A stretch of DNA of 64,000 bases from Magnolia sinica (lineage: Eukaryota; Streptophyta; Magnoliopsida; Magnoliales; Magnoliaceae): contig NC_080588.1 of assembly GCF_029962835.1 (NCBI RefSeq), positions 14,030,001-14,094,000 on the forward strand, in the 5' to 3' direction. Of this stretch, positions 10,355 through 22,827 are shown in pieces. Every line of letters starts with the position of its first letter. Within the stretch, counting starts at the first letter, position 1. Position numbers and translations under genes: made by a program. The notes beneath the pieces are model-generated. The model was not told where the DNA came from. It searched no databases and saw only the letters and a program-made list of their open reading frames with translations.

Positions 10355-11366
10355 TACTAATATAGATACTATTGCTTCATTAAAAGCTCATTTGGCTAGT
10401 GAATTCGATATGTAGGATTTGAGTGTCAGTAAGTAATTTTTTTATATGACTATACTTAGAGACACAAAGAATATGAAAGTCTGGATAACTCATAAGGGAT
10501 ATGATGATAGAGTTTTTTTTCCATTTCAATATGTAAAGTTTCAAACTAGTTAGTACTCAATTCCCTATTAGTTGAAGTTGTTTATAGGTTAGTATCCTAA
10601 CACAATTGGATAAGACATATATGTCTCAAGTACCATATTCATCGGCGATAGGGAGCTTATGTTTACGATTATTTGTATTAGACTAGACATTGTGCAAACA
10701 ATGAGAGCAATCAATTAGAGAACCTAAAAAGATTATTAGATTGTTTTGAAGTGGATCCTTCGTTACTTGAAGGGTACTTCTAAGGTGATTATTTTTTATA
10801 GTGATAAAAATTTAGAGTTTACTAGGTTTGTGGATGCAGATTATATAAAAGATTATGATAAAAGAAGATCTACCATTGCTTATATTTTCTCTTTGGCCGG
10901 TGGTGCGGTTAGTTGGATATTGAGATTGCAGTTAATGGTAGCCCTATCTACTATAGAAGCAGAGTACAATTTAAATACAAAAGTAGGCAAGGAATGCATT
11001 AGTTAGAAAGGTTACTAGAAAATTAGAATTTAATAAGACAATGGTAGTGATTTATTGTGATAGTCAGTGCGCGGTAAACTTTGTAAAGAGTCCAATGTTT
11101 CATGCTCGAACTAAGCACATTAATATTCATTATCATTTTATTCATGACATAGTGGAAGATAGTAAGATTTTATTACAGAAGATTCACACTGATGATAACG
11201 TAGAAATATACTAACAAAGCCTATTATAAGGAAGAAGTTCATTTAGTGGAGGACTTCTCTTTGACTTGTTATTACCTAATGTTTAGTAACATTTAGGTAT
11301 CTGGTATTAAGGATTTTTTTATTGTATTTTTACATTATTAAAGAAACTAGTCTTCAAGTGGGAGAA
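10355..11366 (+). pseudogene. Copia pol fragment: end of RT and RNase H
   Basis: Copia-type RT signal begins right at the chromovirus LTR border (LKAHLASEFDM), so the chromovirus probably inserted into this copia element. RNase H is clear at 10746-11006: MKWILRYLKGTSK, FVDADY, DKRRSTIAY and VALSTIEAEY. It continues as YCDSQCAV and HARTKHINI. It has several stops, including TAG codons near 10414 and 11005 and TGA or TAA codons further on. It ends at a PPT (TCAAGTGGGAGAA, 11354-11366) and the 3' LTR. Confidence 0.82.
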
Positions 11367-11449
11367 TGTTTATGGCTGCGAAGACTTCACTATCTTGAGG
11401 TGGTGGCATGAAGATGTCTCCTCTTAGGAGACTTGGGAGGTGTCTCATA

Positions 11450-11512
<63 letters not shown>

Positions 11513-11804
11513 ATACATATGTGTGTATGCACATGTGAGGTGAAACTTAGTTTCTCTAGAGCTTTCAGACATTTACTCTCTTCTGGTTCTTTGTTTATAA
11601 AAAGAGGATCATGGGTAGAGAGAGGTATTATATTCATGTAATTATCTTCTCAGGTATTCTTTAGTGGGAATTTCTTGTATGGGTGGGAGAGTTAATTCTT
11701 GAATTTATATTTCTTCCTTGCATCTTGTCTTTTATATTAGTTTGGCAGTTTGGCTTTTTGCTTGGCTATTTTCTTTTATAGTTTTAGTTTAGCTTACATC
11801 AATC
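11367..11804 (+). mobile_element. 3' LTR of the copia fragment
   Basis: It starts TGTTTATGG right after the copia PPT and contains a long (TC)n tract. The right end is uncertain: a CATCA near 11797-11804 is the best candidate because copia LTRs end in CA. No second LTR is in the window. Confidence 0.55.
11454..11510. repeat. (TC)n microsatellite
   Basis: An uninterrupted TC run of about 56 bases inside the copia LTR. Long apparent reading frames of Ser-Leu or Arg-Glu across it are artefacts. Confidence 0.97.
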
Positions 11805-11889
11805 ACGTGCGAGTGTTTATTTCACAAAATGAGGTAATTGTACAAATATTTTAACACATTTATAGACAAACACAACAATATTATGGGTA

Positions 11890-12099
11890 CATACAATTAG
11901 TGTTTTTATCTTAAGAAGCTTCTAGATGATTCTTTCATATACTTGGTACGTCGATGACATGTTGATAATTGCAAAAGATATATTTAAAATCAATCTGTTA
12001 AAATCTTAACTCAACAAGGAGTTTAAGATAAAGGATTTAGGTACTGTGATGAAAATCCTTGGTATAAAAATACATAGAGATAGAAAGGTGGGTAGGTTG
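11890..12099 (+). pseudogene. Second copia RT fragment, YVDD region
   Basis: The reading YVDDMLIIAKD, then LNKEFKIKDLGTVMKILGI and IHRDRKVGRL is the copia RT core and the block just after it. In an intact copia element this lies upstream of RNase H. Here it lies downstream of a copia LTR, so it belongs to another copy or a rearranged one. A frameshift just before YVDD and a TAA before LNKEF break it. It is cut at 12099 by the TGTAAGACC LTR. Confidence 0.78.
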
Positions 12100-15000
12100 T
12101 GTAAGACCCGTGTCCTAATCCGTACCATTTCATTAGCTTTCGCGGTCCTTCCGGTCAAATTCCGGCAACCTTCGCACCGTATTCGGTGTTTGCGCACGAT
12201 CCTAAGCCAGGTCCCGCGCACCGACGTCGGCTTGATCCGAAAGTTTTATCATAGCGATCGCGTCGTCGCCGCGGTTCCAACGCCGTGACTTGCGCACCGA
12301 ACCGATACCCAGGTAAGAAGATGCCGATCAGCGTTTATTCCGAAGAAACACCGCACGTTGCGGATTTCAAGGGAATCTCTACACAATTAGTCCCACTAAT
12401 TAACCATAAATGCAACCATACCTCAAAGTACTTCACCCATTCCCTCTTTTTCCAAAAGTCCACCATCTTTCCACCTCACCATTCCTCTTTTTCTCATTTT
12501 CAACCTCAACCATCCCTCTTCTCCACCAATTTCAAACTAAACTATACCCCTCGTCACTTCTTTCTTACAACCATCACTCCACCCATCCCTCCATCCATTA
12601 TTTCTATCTCTCCCTCTCATTCTCTAGCAATTTTGCCAAATCCCATGAGAAATTTCACTCATCCAACACTCCCTCTCAACTTCAAGTGTGGCCCACCCTC
12701 TCATCTCCAATCTCAACCATTCATCCTTCATCAATCTCCATTAAAAGTGAAGGTAAGGAGCTAAGGAGTCCAAGGGAGCAAGGAGAAGGAAGATAAGGTG
12801 GGTGTTTTTCCATTAATTTAAATTTTAGGGCCCACTTGTTGGTGGGACCCATTTGGATGTATGTGATTTAATCAAGAGGGCCCATAGTGGCGGGGTTCCT
12901 CTATGTCACCGTGTATCTCTCTCTTTATCTCTCTCTCATTCTTTCTTTGTAATGGTGTGGATCCCACCGATAGGTGTTACATCTCCTCCGTCCATCTACA
13001 TCAGACGGTGTGGCCCACTCTATTATAGGTGATGATCCGCACCCTCTACTGTTGGGATGGGTCCAATGCATCTTTTTATATGTATATATATATATATGTA
13101 TGTTACATTTTATATAATATATGTATATAATATATAATATAATATGTACTTATATATATATACAATATAAGGTAAATATTAAATGTATATGTATATATAT
13201 ATATTGGTGGGCCACATTCACGTGGGACCCACCACATTTTTGTGAATATATACAAACCGTCCAGCGTCCAGGGACGCTGGACGTTGCAACAATGAACCTT
13301 TAAAAAAAAAAAAAAAGAGAAGAAAGGAGTGGTGGGCCACTCATGCAGGCCCCACCTTGATGTATATGTAAGATCCGAGCCGTCCATGTTGTTCCTCAAC
13401 TCATTTTAGGCGTTGAGCCGAAAAATGAAGTTGATCCCATTTTCTGGCGGGCCGTACCATAGGAAACAGTGTCCCTACCTTTGATTTGCTCCCTGATGCT
13501 CCTGTACATCTGAAAAAGCCCAATATTGGACTCTATGTGATGGTATCAACTTACAGGGACCAGTGGCAGGATCGGATCGACCTGATGAGGGTCCTACCCC
13601 AGGAAAACCGTGGAAAATTGATTTTCAAAAAAAAAAAGAAAAAAGAAAGAACACTTACCAGTTGCTGCTGCTGTCAGCGCATGCAGCAGGCCCTGCCAGC
13701 GGGTGACGGACGGGCGACCGGGCTGGGGTTCACGGCCCCAGCGATGGGCCCCACGTGATGTGTTTCGGACATCGACACCGTGCATTTGCTGGGTCTCCAT
13801 GAACCAGCCGTCCACCCCAAAAATCAGCCATAAACAAAGCTCAGGCGGGCCATACCATCAAAAATCATGTGAAGACATTCCTAAACATATAAAAACACTT
13901 GGTGGGACCCGTCCGAAATTTGGATGAATCTGAAACTTGGTCTGAACGGTCAGTTAGGTGGGACTCACATAATGGATGGGCTGGATTGTGAATCACATCT
14001 CGGTGGGCCCCAAAACAAAAAAAAAAATAATAAATAAAATTTTAAAGCAGCAGCAGCGCTGCTGCTGCTGCAGTGACGGGCGACGGCCAAGAGGCAGGGA
14101 CCCACGGCTCCATCCGTGGGCCCCACCATGATGTATATTTTGTATCCACACCGCCCATTTGGTGGGCCACTATTTAACATGGACCCCCCTCAGAAATCAG
14201 GCCAATCCAGCGCTCGGGCGGCCCACATCACAAGAAACAGTGTGAATTGAACTCTACCATTGAAACCCTTTCTGGGTCCACAGAAGTTCCAGATCAAGCT
14301 GAAATTTGCTGTTCCCCTTCTCCCTGGCCCGTGTGACCTTATGAACGGAGCGGATGGAAGATAAACGCTATGGAGGGCCTCGCATGGGACCCTTCCCTGC
14401 TGCACGTGAAGGTGCACGTGTGTGCACGTGTGTATGCATGTGAGTGTGTGTGGATATACAAACATACGTATATATGTGTATATATATATAATATTATATT
14501 ATTATTATATATAATATTGTATATATTTACATATATTAATGTTATATATATATATATATATATGATGATGGGCCTATATGGGCCCCACCATGATGCATGT
14601 GTTGCATCCAAGTTGTTCAACCATATGGCCGTTGTTGAGGCCCACCCTGGATGTGTATTTGTGGCCATTATTGAGGCCCACCTTGGTATATACATAAGGC
14701 CCATGTGACTCGACCCATTTAACGTATTTAAAGGCCCATGGGTTATGGCCCATTGCAATGTATATAAGGCCCACTAATGCGGCCCACTTGATTTATATAA
14801 GGCCCATATGAGATAGCCCATTTGATGTATCTGAGAACTATGGGTCGAGGCCCAATGAGATGTATATTAGTCCATTGCAATGTGTGATTTCCTATGGTTT
14901 GTGTAATGGTGCTTTATGGCGGGCTAAGCCTTGGGAACAATGTTGGTTTGACGTCCACATTGTAAGGACAATGTTGGTTAAATGTCCGCATTGTCACACT

Positions 15001-16175
15001 CCTTAAGGCCACTGATAGGTTCATACTTATACTCTGCAGGCCGTCTAGGCCCATTTCTGTGATACGCAGAGCCCATCCCTATATGCATGTTTAGTATAGA
15101 TCCATGGTTCATGATCATTCGCATCATATGTATGCCTGACGTGAGGAGTGACCGATCATAGCATATGCCTTTGGGCAGACTGTTTATGGGCTCCCTGATA
15201 GGCGGAGTTGCCCCATATAAGTGCATGGTACATACAGACTGTTGCATGACTGATAATGTGACTCATGCACTTGCATTTGTGTGATTATAGTTACTATATG
15301 CCCTAGCGACATCAGGGCCATGGCCTCCACAGATACATCGTGGATGGCAGGATTGGAGACCGGAAATATTTGATTCTAGCATACGGGCACCATAGATGTC
15401 CCTGGGTGAAAATCCCTAAACCCGATGGTACCAGAGGATGACTCCAATGTCGAGACCGAGTGGATATATGAGCGCACGAGGGCCGAATACCAGGAGGCCG
15501 CGTCTCCCACTGTGTCGTGGTCGGTTGGAAAGGAGTGTGGCCTTACTCGCCCGAGGGTAGGGGGCAATACTAGGCTGAGTTTGACCAGCTCGCGAATGGG
15601 TCCGCTATCGACGTGCCGGATAGGTATTGGCAGACTATTGGTCAGGCGGATAGTGAGGTTTCTTACGCTCATTTGGACTGTGCGGCTAGGAGAGCGGCAG
15701 TGCCATTTGGAGTGTATTGAACCCCGGTGATTATCCAGAATGAGAACTATACTGATACATGTTGAGGTTTGGTATGCTTGAGTTGCATCTTGCATCGCAT
15801 GGCCATGTATGGCCGATAGCATTCATATCTTGCACCGCATAGCCTTGGTACGGCAATTTGCATTCATGTACTCATTACCATGATTCCGCATCACTCTGAC
15901 CTTGCATTTTGAGCACGCTTATATTGCGCACACACTCACACCACCCTCTAAGCTTTCCATAAGCTTATGCACGATTGATGCGTGCAGGTGACGCCAGGAC
16001 GCAGTCGCAGCCATAGTCTCGCCGTAGTTGGACCGTGCAGACGAACTTCTGGAGTTTTGTTTCTTTTATCACATTGTATTTTCCTTTTCCATCGCATTGT
16101 ACTCAAAAGTTTTTGATCTTAGTGGATTTTGTGGTGGTGTTCTTGTGGTTATTGTTTGTGGGTTATGCTTTTGTT
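12100..16175 (+). mobile_element. Long LTR copy A, right end truncated
   Basis: It starts TGTAAGACCCGTG and follows copy B (17203-21266) almost throughout. The match ends at GGTTATGCTTTTGTT (16161-16175), so about 175 bp of the terminus are missing. The left flank is copia RT and the right flank is gypsy pol, so it is not a simple insertion; a deletion or recombination must have joined unrelated flanks. No domain-bearing ORF is present. Its sequence includes CT-rich tracts, (TA)n and an internal array of GGCCCA repeats (about 14570-14880). Confidence 0.85.
14570..14880. repeat. GGCCCA-rich degenerate tandem array in LTR copy A
   Basis: Short units of the form 'TATATAAGGCCCA.TG' recur many times with variable spacing. 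The equivalent arrays in the other copies lie near 19520-19830, 43806-44340 and 49225-49540. Their differing lengths account for part of the LTR length variation. Confidence 0.7.
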
Positions 16176-16177
16176 TA

Positions 16178-17202
16178 GTTGCCTCCCATGCGGGATATAT
16201 AGCACCATATCGACCTTGTCTCAGGGTCTAGCTTACCCAATCGTCATCATTATCAGACGAGTCCGAAAGAGTAGGATATATGGCAAGGACAAGTGGACGA
16301 ATTGATTTGTAAGGGTCTAGTGTGAGAAAGTATGAGTTCATGTGCCGTACTAGCTCTATTGATACCTAAGAATACTGGGAGTTAGCGCATGTGTATCGAC
16401 AGTTGAGCAATAAACAAATTAATCATAAAGTACAAATTTCTTATACCATAGTTGGATGATTTGTTGAACATGCAATAAGGGGCAAAACTATTTTCCAAAC
16501 TGGATTTGAGGAGAAGCTACCATCAAATACGTAGTCAGTTGGGTGATGAGTGGAAGACAGCATTTAAGACCAAGGGGGGTCTGTATGAATGGTTGGTCAT
16601 GCCTTTTGGACTCTCAAATGCGCCTACTACGTTCATGAGGGTGATGAACCAGGTTTTGAAATTATTCATTGTGCAATTTTTAATGCTTTATTTTGATGAT
16701 ATCTTAATATATAGTTAAAACGAGGTAGACCATGTGGGGCATATCAGACAGGTGCTTCAAGTGCTTACATAGAACAAATTATACCTCAATCTAAAGAAGT
16801 GCAGCTTTTTTATAGAAAGCCTCTTATTTTTTTGCCTTATCATGGTGTCCACGAGCATCTATGTGGAGGAAGAGAATGTGAAAGCTATCAAAGAATGACC
16901 GATTCCGAAAAACATTCGTGAAGTGTGAAGTTTTCACAAGTTGATAATCTTCTATCATTAGTTTGTGGGGAACTTTAGTACCATCGTGGCACCAATCAAT
17001 GATTCCATGAAGAAAAGACATTTTCAATGGACTGACGAGGCTAACAAAAGTTTTATTAAAATTAAGAGGAGGTTGTCCACTACTCCAATCCTTGTACTCC
17101 CCAACTTTGATAAATTATTTAAAGTTGAATGTAGTGCTTCGTATGTTGGCATTGGGGTGTATTGTCTTAAGAGTGTAGGTCAGTAGCCTTTTACAGTAAG
17201 AA
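16178..17202 (+). pseudogene. Ty3/gypsy pol relic, RT and start of RNase H
   Basis: The signal begins with LPPMRDI at the LTR copy A border. It then shows a block like the start of RT (CAVLALLIPKN, SWRMCIDSRAINK), [37 protein letters not shown] and YFDDILIYS. After a stop come VDHVGHIRQVLQVLT and LNLKKCSFF. It ends in early RNase H ([31 protein letters not shown]). There are many stops (TAG, TGA) and frameshifts. Gag and protease are missing at the left. The style is chromovirus-like, but no chromodomain was found in the 3' part. Confidence 0.85.
17198..17202. repeat. Target-site duplication AAGAA, left copy
   Basis: AAGAA precedes TGTAAGACC at 17203 and recurs at 21267-21271 after GTGACA. 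Five bases is the usual TSD length for LTR elements. Confidence 0.9.
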
Positions 17203-20200
17203 TGTAAGACCCGTGTCCTAATCCGTACTGTTCCGTTAGCTTCCGCGGTCCTTCTGGTCAAATTCCGGCAACCTTCGCACCGTATTCGGTATTTGCGCAC
17301 GATCCTAAGCCAGGTCCCGCACACCGACGTCGGCTCGATCCGAAACTTATGTCTTAGTAATCGCGTCGTCGCCGCGGTTCCAACGCCGTGACTTGCGCAC
17401 CAAACCGATACCCAGGTAAGAAGATGCCGATCAGCGTTTATTCCGAAGAAACACCGCGCGTTGCGGATTTCGAGGGAATCTCTACAATTAGTCCCATCAA
17501 TCAACCATTAAAGCATCCCATACCTCAAGTACAACAACCCATCTCCATCTTTTTCAAAAGTCTACCATCTTTCCACCTCACCATTCCTCTTTTTCTCATT
17601 TTCAACCACAACCATCTCTCTTCTCCACCAATTTCAAACTAAACCATACCTCTCATCACTCCACCCATCCCTCCACCCATTATTTCTATCTCTCTCTCTC
17701 ATTCTCTAGCAATTTTTCCAAATCCCATGAGAAATTTCACTCATCCAACTCTCTCTCTCAACTTCAAGTATGGCCCACCCTCTCATCTCCAATCTCAACC
17801 ATTCATCTTTCATCAACCTCCATTAAAAGTGAAGGTAAGGAGCTAAGGAGTCCAAGGGAGCAAGGAGAAGGAAGATAAGGTGGGTGATTTTTCCATTAAT
17901 TTAAATTTTAGGGCCCACTTGTTGGTGGGACTCATTTGGATGTATGTGATTTAATCAAGAGGGCCCATAGTGGCGGGGTTCCTCTATCTCACCGTGTATC
18001 TCTCTCTCTATCTCTCTCTCATTCTTTCTTTGTAATGGTGTGGATCCCACCGATATGTGTTACATCTCCCCCGTCCATCTACATCAGACGGTGTGGCCCA
18101 CTTTATTATAGGTGATGATCCGCACCCTCCACTGTTGGGATGGGTCCAATGCATCTTTTTATATGTATATATATATATATGTATGTTATATTTTATATAA
18201 TATATGTATATAATATATAATATAATATGTATTTATATATATATATATATATACAATATAAGATAAATATTAAATGTATATGTATATATATACATTGGTG
18301 GGCCACATCCACATGGGACCCACCACAATTTTGTGAATATATATAAACCGTCCAGCGTCCCTGGACGCTGGACGTTGCAACAGTGGACTTATTAAAAAAA
18401 AAAAAGAAGGGAGATGTGGGCCACTCATGCAGGCCCCACCTTGATGTTTTTATACAATCCAAACCGTCCATTCTCTTCCTCAGGTCACTTAAGGCGTTGA
18501 ACCGAAAAATGAGATTGATTTGGTTTTCTGGCGGGCCGTGATATAGGAAACAGTGTTCCTACCCTTGATTTGCTCCCTGACGCTCCTGTACATCTGAAAA
18601 AGCTCAATATTGGACTCTATGGGTTGGTATCAAGCCACAGAGACCAATGGATGGAGTGGATCTTACTGAAGCGGGCCCCGTCTATGAAAAACCGTAGAAA
18701 AATCTCTTTTTCAAAAAAAAAAAAAAAAGAAGCAGCGACGCCAGGCGCAGGCAGCGCCTGCGCTGGACGCTCCTGACGGGCGGACGAGGCAGGGCCTCAC
18801 GGCCCAATTGCGGGCCCCACCTTGATGCATTTCGATGATCGACACCGTGCATTTGATGGGTCCCCACAAACCGTACGTCCAACTCAAAAATTAGCCTTTT
18901 ACGGAACTTAGGTAGGCCACACCATCTAAAATCATGTGAAGACATGTCTAAATATATAAAAACCCTTGGTGGGGCCTACTTGAGATCTGGATGCGGCTGA
19001 AACTTGGTCTGTACCCTCAGCCAAGTGGGGCACACATAATGGGCGGGCTGGATCCATGGACCACATCACAGTGGGCCCTAGGTTGGGTGGCCTCATCAAA
19101 TGGCAAATAAACCTTACTGTGGGGCCTCGTCCAGAACGGGTGCAAAAAGAGAAAAATAAAAAATAAAATAACATTACAGTGGCCCCCCTCCACCTCGTGG
19201 CTGAATATTTCAGTGGGCCCTTGGCCCACACAACCCCCCCCCCCCCCCCCCATCAACAGGTTGTATGGGAAATAAATATTTCAATGGGCCCTATCCAGGC
19301 CCACGTGACCTTACGAATAGTTTAGATGTCAAATGAATAGTACAGTGGGCCCTATCCAGGCCCACGTGACCTTATGAATAGACTGGGTGATAAATAAATA
19401 TTGTAGTGAGCCCTACCTGGGTCCACATGACCATATGAACAGTTGGTTGGAAAATAAACATTATTGTGGGCCCCGGTCTGAATGACCTTAACAATGGGTT
19501 GGATGGGAAATAAACATTATGGTAGGTCCCTCATGGGACCCACTGATGTATGTGTTGTAAACCATACCCTCCATTAGAATGGGCTCCATCATGATGCATG
19601 TGTTTCATCCAACTGTCCATCCATTTTGAAGATAATTTAAGGCCCATTTTATGAGGCCCATTGTGATGTATGCAGGCCCATGTGACTAGGACCATGTGGA
19701 TGCATTTGTGGCCCGTCATTGAGGCCTACCTTGATATATGTATACGAGACCCATGCATGAGGCCCATTTGATATATTAGAGGCCCAATGGGATGTACATG
19801 AGGCCCATTTCATGGTTTATGTGTTGACCCTTATAGCGACAGTGCCTTGGGAGCAATGTTGGTTTGATGTCCACATTGAACGGATAATGTTGGTTAAATG
19901 TCCGCATTATAACTATCCCTAAGGCCCACTGATAGGCCCAAAATTATGGTAAGTAGGCCGTCTATGCCCATCTCCATTATACCTAGAACCCATCTCTTAT
20001 TACATGTTTAATATAGATGCATGATTCATGATCATTCGCACCATATGTATGCCTGATGTGAGGAATGACCGATCATAGCATTTACCTTTGGATAGACTGT
20101 TTATGGGCTCCCTGATAGGCGGAGTTGCCTCATATAAGTGCATGGTATATACGAGATTGCATGACTGATAGTATGATTCATGCACTTGCATTTGTGTGAT

Positions 20201-21266
20201 TGTGGTTACTGTATGCCCTAGCGACATCAGGGCCATAGCCTCCCCAGATACATCGTGGATGGCAGGATTGGAGACCGGAAATGTTTGGTTCTAGCATACG
20301 GGCGCCATAGACGTCCCTGGGTGAAAATCCCTAAACCCGATGGTACCAAAGGATGACTCCAACGTCGAGACCGAGTGGATATACGAGCGCATGAGGGCCG
20401 AATACCAGGAGGCCACGTCTCCCACTGTGTCGTGGTCGGTTGGAAAGGAGTGTGGCCTTACTCGCCCAAGGGTAGGGGGCAATACTAGGCTGAGTTTGAC
20501 CAGCTCGCGAATGGGTCCGTTATCGACATGCCGGATAGGTATTGGCAGACTATTGGTCAGGCGGATAGTGAGGTTTCTTACGCTCACTTGGACTGTGCGG
20601 CTAGGAGAGCGACAGTGCCATTTGGAGTGTATTGAACCCCGGTGATTATCCAGAATGAGAACTGTACTGATACATGATGAGGATTAGCATGCTTGAGTTG
20701 CATCTCGCATCGCATGGCTGTGTTATGGCCGATAGCATTCATATCTTGCACCGCATAGCCTTGGTACGGCTGCTTGCATTCATGTGCTCATCACCATGAT
20801 TCCGCATTCCTCTGACCTTGCATTCTGAGCATACTTACATTGCACACACACTTACACCACCCTCTAAGCTTTCTATAAGCTTATGCACGATTGATGCGTG
20901 CAGGTGACGCCAGGACGCAGTCGCAGCCATAGTCTCGCTATAGTTGGAGCGTGCAGCCGAGCTTCTGGAGTTTTGTTTCTTTTGTTACATTGTATTTTAT
21001 TTTCTTTCAGTCGCATTGTACTCAAAAAGTTTTTGATCATAGTGTATTTTGTGGTGGTGTTCTTGTGGTTATTGTTTGTGGGTTATGCTTTTGTTATGCT
21101 CATTATGAATCAGACTGATGACTTGAAATCCTCCTTGTAGTATCCCAGGATCGGAACCTGGTGAATGGGTGCCGGGACCCGAAAATGGGGTTCTACGGAG
21201 GCTGTTGGCGCCGGATTCGACGATCGGGAATTTTGTGAGCCCGATTTCCGAGTTCGGGGCGTGACA
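17203..21266 (+). mobile_element. Solo LTR copy B (4,064 bp) inside gypsy RNase H
   Basis: Complete LTR from TGTAAGACCC to GGGGCGTGACA with AAGAA on both sides. The host reading frame resumes on the far side in RNase H (LSDTWKKWPTDELKLY). No internal region or second LTR is present, so it is a solo LTR left by LTR-LTR recombination. It has an 18-base poly-C tract (19234-19251), (TA)n tracts and a GGCCCA array. I could not assign the parent lineage. Confidence 0.92.
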
Positions 21267-22790
21267 AAGAAACTTAGTGATACTTGGAAAAAATGGCCGA
21301 CAGATGAGCTAAAATTGTACATGATGGTTTAAGCTTTGTGGATTTGGAGGCATTATTTGATTCGACAAAAAATTGTACTCTATATGGACTATCATGCCCT
21401 TAATTTTATTAACAGTCAGGCAAATGTTAACCATGTGCATGCTAGGTAAACTTCTTTCTTACAGGAATTCACATTCATGTTGAAGCATAAGGCTAAGCAG
21501 CAGAACAAGGTGATTGATGCGCTTAGTCGATGTGCAGCCTTGTTGGTCATCATGAGCAACGAGGTTGTCGAGTTAAATACCTCAAGGATTTATATGTTGA
21601 TGACGACGACTTCAAGGACATGTGGTTTAGATGCTAGGAGGGTCAATCCACTAACCTCCATATTCAGGACGGTTTCCTCTTCAATAGAAATCAGTTGTGC
21701 ATTCCATGGAGTTCGTTGCGAGAGCATGTCATGTAAGAACTATATGGAAGTGGCCTCAGCGGTCACCTAGGGAGAGACAAGACAATAGCTCTCTTGGAGG
21801 AGCATTGTTATTGGCCATAGCCAAAACAGGATGATGAAAAAGCGGTGCATTGATGTCATAGTGTCGGGCTTCCAAGGGACGATCACAAAACACAGGCCTA
21901 TACACTCCATTGTCAGTACCTAACGACTCTTGGGAGGATTTTTTCATAGACTTTGTGCTAGGTCTTCCTCGAACCTAACATGGAATGGACTCAGTGTTTG
22001 TTCTGGTCAATAGATTTTCCAAGATAGCTCATTTCATACCATGCAAGAAGACTCTCGACACTAAACATGTCACAAATTTGTTCTTCCGAGAGGTTGTATG
22101 ACTACCTGGTATCCCAAAATCTATCACCTCATATCGTGACACTAAGTTCCTCAGTCACTTTTGGAGGACCTTGTGGATGCGATTTGATACCAAGCTATAG
22201 TTCAGTAGTGCACATCATTTGCAGATGGATGGGTAAACCAAGGTGGTGAATCATGCACTCAGGAACCTTATACGATGCATCTCATGTGATATGACCAAAT
22301 AGTAGGATTTTGCCTTGGTTCAGGCATAATTTACATTCAACAATATGAAAAATAGATCCATCGGCAAGTCCCCATTTGAAGTTGTGGATGGACGAGTATG
22401 TAAGAAAATTCTTGATTTGGTTCTGTTGCTCAAGCTTCCAAGCATGAGCATTGTTGCAGAACATATGACGAACCAAATCATAAGTTTACACGTTGATGTT
22501 TAGGCCATTTACAAGCATCCAACGAAAAATACAAGGAAATGACTGACACACATCAGCGCCTGAAAGTGTTCGATGTAGGCGACAATGTTATGGTTTACCT
22601 ACATAAGGAAAGATTCGTAACCGGGATGTACAACATACTAAAGAATAAGAAGATTGGGCTAGTACCTATACTCCACAAGATTAATGACAATGCCTATGTT
22701 GTTGATCTTCCTGAAGACATGGAGATCTCATGCACATTCAATGTAGCAATGTAGAGGACCTGTACGAGTATCATGAACCAAAGCCGGAGG
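21267..22790 (+). pseudogene. Ty3/gypsy pol relic, RNase H end and integrase
   Basis: The continuation of the relic at 16178. RNase H ends in KHKAKQQNKVIDALSR (about 21480-21530). Integrase follows: [29 protein letters not shown], then KVVNHALRNLIR. The final segment (22539-22754) has [22 protein letters not shown] and [13 protein letters not shown], the usual end of integrase. All three catalytic acids are changed: VVDRF to VNRF (Asp to Asn), SDRD to SYRD (Asp to Tyr), and TE to TK (Glu to Lys). Numerous stops confirm long decay. The end runs into the PPT. Confidence 0.85.
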
Positions 22791-22811
22791 ATAACTCGGG
22801 GACAAGTTTTT

Positions 22812-22827
22812 TCAAGTGGAGGGGAAT
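22812..22827 (+). other. Polypurine tract of the gypsy relic
   Basis: CAAGTGGAGGGGAAT lies immediately before the TGATG start of the 3' LTR and overlaps the end of the pol reading frame. Confidence 0.8.

Noticed and set aside
10355-10359. TACTA as the target-site duplication of the chromovirus
   Set aside because: The other side of the element is outside the window, so it cannot be tested here.
11390-11641. Overlapping frames with Ser-Leu or Arg-Glu repeats
   Set aside because: They are translations of the (TC)n tract in a copia LTR, open on both strands for that reason only.
12285-12796. 159- and 128-residue plus-strand frames rich in Pro, Ser, Phe and Leu
   Set aside because: They lie wholly inside LTR copy A in a pyrimidine-rich tract. 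The equivalent region of copy B does not keep the frame, so it is low-complexity openness rather than a gene.
15376-15822. 148-residue minus-strand frame, with a sister at 20291-20587
   Set aside because: Both are inside the long LTR copies, overlap an equally open plus-strand frame and differ by stops. I see no recognisable domain. Shared openness follows from recent common ancestry of the LTRs.
16028-16231. 67-residue frame at the end of LTR copy A reading into gypsy pol
   Set aside because: It straddles the LTR/gypsy junction in a frame unrelated to pol, so it is an accident of the junction.
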